Below are positions 62,472-64,000 of a stretch of 64,000 nucleotides of DNA, piece by piece. Source of the stretch: CALBJU01 sp965247125 (GTDB lineage Bacteria > Bacteroidota > Rhodothermia > Rhodothermales > UBA10348); the NCBI GenBank assembly GCA_965247125.1, contig CBDFGO010000003.1, positions 1,488,001 through 1,552,000 on the forward strand, read 5' to 3'. The notes below the pieces were generated by a model. It had not been told where the DNA came from, ran no database searches, and saw nothing but the letters and a program-made list of their open reading frames with translations. A program made the translations under genes and the position numbers. Positions within the stretch are counted from its first letter, which is position 1. Every line of letters starts with the position of its first letter.

Positions 62472-63791
62472 ATGACGACCAACCGGGAATACTTCGAGGG
62501 AATCGATTCCGTCCGATACGAGGGCCCAGATTCAGACACCCCTCTGGCCTTCCGCTTTTACGATCCGGGCCGCATCGTGGCTGGCAAGGCGCTGCGCGAT
62601 CACTTCAAATTTGCGTGTGCTTACTGGCATTCCTTCGGTAATACGGGGATGGATCCCTTTGGAAGTGGCACGCGGGATTTTGCCTGGGGGAAGGCGGCGG
62701 ACCCTCTCGATCGCGCACGCGCAAAAATGGACGCCGCTTTTCAACTGATGACAAAACTTGGGATTGAGTATTTCTGCTTTCACGACTACGACCTGATTGA
62801 TGAGGCCGAATCCCTCCCGGAATCGGAGCGGCGACTGGAGCTTATCACCGATTACGCGTTGGAAAAGATGGCTGTCACAGGGATCAAGGTCCTCTGGGGC
62901 ACGGCCAATCTGTTCAGCAATCCTCGATACATGAGCGGCGCGGCGACAAATCCTGATTTCGAAGTCGTAGCTCACGCTGCCGCGCAGGTGAAACACGCCC
63001 TTGATGCCACGATCAAGCTGGGTGGAGAGAATTACGTGTTCTGGGGAGGACGAGAAGGCTACATGTCCCTCCTCAATACCGATATGAAGCGCGAGCAGGA
63101 GCATCTGGCCCGGTTTCTACACCTCGCTCGTGACTATGCAAGATCGCAGGGATTTCAGGGCACATTTTTTATCGAGCCAAAACCATGTGAGCCGAGCAAG
63201 CATCAATACGACTATGATTGCGCCACGGTTATTGGATTCTTGCACCGTTACGATCTGGCTGACGACTTCAAGCTCAATATCGAGGTGAATCACGCGACGC
63301 TCTCCGGCCACACGTTCGAACACGAACTGCAAGTTGCTGCTGATGCCGGAATGCTGGGAAGCATCGACGCAAACCGGGGCGACAACCAGAATGGTTGGGA
63401 CACCGATCAATTCCCGAACAATCTGTACGAAGTGACCGAAGCGATGCTGGTGTTCCTACGCGCTGGAGGATTACAGGGAGGAGGAATCAACTTCGATGCA
63501 AAGCTGAGACGGGATTCTACCGATGTTGACGATCTTTTTCACGCGCATATCGGCGGGATGGATTTGTTTGCGCGAGCCCTCATCGCAGCCGATAAGATCC
63601 TCTCGAATTCTGGGATCGAGTCGCTTCGCGCTAAGCGATATGCTTCATTCGATTCTGAATCAGGAAAATCGTTCGAATCTGGATCCATGAGCCTCGAGGA
63701 TCTTCACAATCATGCCGTGCAATCCGATGGGCCGCTTTCGGTTAGCGGAAAACAAGAGAAGTGCGAAAATCTGATCAATCGATTCATCTAG
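62472..63791 (+). CDS. xylA: Xylose isomerase
   Basis: Converts D-xylose to D-xylulose (439 aa, class II length). The catalytic His/Asp pair lies in FCFHDYDLID; the metal sites are in FFIEPKPCEPSKHQYDYD, NIEVNHATLSGHTFEHEL and LGSIDANRGD. FWGGREGY and GGINFDAKLRRDS are conserved flanks. The protein is intact, with an extended C-terminal part typical of class II. It closes the sulfatase-xylB-xylA run; a xylose transporter is not in the window. Confidence 0.97.
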   Translation: MTTNREYFEGIDSVRYEGPDSDTPLAFRFYDPGRIVAGKALRDHFKFACAYWHSFGNTGMDPFGSGTRDFAWGKAADPLDRARAKMDAAFQLMTKLGIEYFCFHDYDLIDEAESLPESERRLELITDYALEKMAVTGIKVLWGTANLFSNPRYMSGAATNPDFEVVAHAAAQVKHALDATIKLGGENYVFWGGREGYMSLLNTDMKREQEHLARFLHLARDYARSQGFQGTFFIEPKPCEPSKHQYDYDCATVIGFLHRYDLADDFKLNIEVNHATLSGHTFEHELQVAADAGMLGSIDANRGDNQNGWDTDQFPNNLYEVTEAMLVFLRAGGLQGGGINFDAKLRRDSTDVDDLFHAHIGGMDLFARALIAADKILSNSGIESLRAKRYASFDSESGKSFESGSMSLEDLHNHAVQSDGPLSVSGKQEKCENLINRFI

Positions 63792-63822
63792 GGTTATCCG
63801 CCGAATGGCTGTGCCGGTAAAT

Positions 63823-64000
63823 TCAACGCCTTCCTGAGGACCAGTGCAGCGACAGAATCATCCATCCGTCATTGCGTTTACCCAGAACCGCCGTTTCCGC
63901 CGAGATCATGTTGATTTCGCGATCACCTCGCATACCCGTCAACCGGGAAGTCGATATCACAACAACGGTATTTCCTCCGTTTCGAGCAGTGAAAAAGAGG
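63823..64000 (-). CDS. C-terminal end of a SnoaL/NTF2-like (DUF4440-type) protein, cut by the window edge
   Basis: A minus-strand frame is open from the window end to TGA at 63823, giving 58 residues. It ends NDGWMILSLHWSSGRR, which matches the last strand of ketosteroid isomerase/SnoaL-like proteins (typically gdgWki.hlHwS). The part before it (GGNTVVVISTSRLTGMRG, ETAVLGKR) fits the two preceding strands of that cone-shaped fold. The start is outside the window. Family placement rests on a short segment. Confidence 0.5.
   Translation of the reverse strand, partial: LFFTARNGGNTVVVISTSRLTGMRGDREINMISAETAVLGKRNDGWMILSLHWSSGRR

Noticed and set aside
1..64000. tRNA, rRNA, CRISPR arrays, insertion sequences and prophage genes
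   Set aside because: I looked through intergenic regions and coding content and saw no cloverleaf, spaced repeat array, transposase or phage structural gene.

Overview
The window comes from a bacterium of the Bacteroidota/Rhodothermota side of the FCB group, most likely a marine Rhodothermota- or Balneolota-like lineage; this is inferred from gene content, not from a marker phylogeny. The evidence is four secreted proteins with type IX secretion (T9SS) C-terminal sorting domains (one with the motif NYPNPFNPSTNIRFELP), a PorV/PorQ-type outer-membrane protein, a DUF5686/carboxypeptidase-regulatory-domain protein, a HmuY-like protein, a LytS/LytTR two-component pair, and start regions that are often AT-rich without a Shine-Dalgarno sequence. 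I see no tRNA, rRNA, CRISPR array, prophage or insertion sequence.

Layout. 1-6134: the end of an ImmA/IrrE-like regulator, then a minus-strand operon mutS - gamma-carbonic anhydrase - purD - beta-propeller lipoprotein. 6211-13664: a sulfurtransferase, then minus-strand DUF5686 protein, recA, cinA, pyrE and pgsA. The 408-bp recA-cinA gap carries a well-formed promoter whose -35 box sits inside a 26-bp imperfect palindrome. 13856-21281: dnaK (with a sigma-54-like site upstream), a YceI protein with a decayed sorting-domain tail behind it, two Tat-exported Gfo/Idh/MocA oxidoreductases flanking an ApbE flavin transferase, and a TatD nuclease. 21419-24771: LytS-type sensor kinase and LytTR regulator.

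24785-37715 is a surface and secretion block: a GHL10-type glycosidase and an FG-GAP protein (divergent, both with sorting domains), a TonB-dependent receptor, an 1129-residue calcium-motif/FN3 sorting-domain protein and a PorV-like barrel in a tight three-gene module, and a secreted N-acetylmuramoyl-L-alanine amidase. 37854-40747 holds a polyprenyl-phosphate sugar transferase and a fatty-acid desaturase with a coiled-coil tail. 40782-48435 is an addB-addA-rmuC operon with 4-bp overlaps, diverging from a DEDD exonuclease.

49434-56408 holds small membrane proteins, a GMC oxidoreductase with its Tat-lipoprotein small subunit, a TauE/SafE exporter, an S1/P1 nuclease, a YdeI-like protein and a DUF885 lipoprotein lacking the family's usual metal motif. 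56516-58932 is an FtsX/MacB-type permease broken by a one-base shift in a T5 run. 58940-64000 holds a HmuY-like protein, a formylglycine sulfatase next to xylB-xylA (suggesting use of sulfated or xylose-containing polysaccharide), and the end of a SnoaL/NTF2-like gene cut by the window edge.

Themes: DNA maintenance (mutS, recA, addAB, rmuC, exonuclease), T9SS-dependent surface display, and polysaccharide-derived sugar use.
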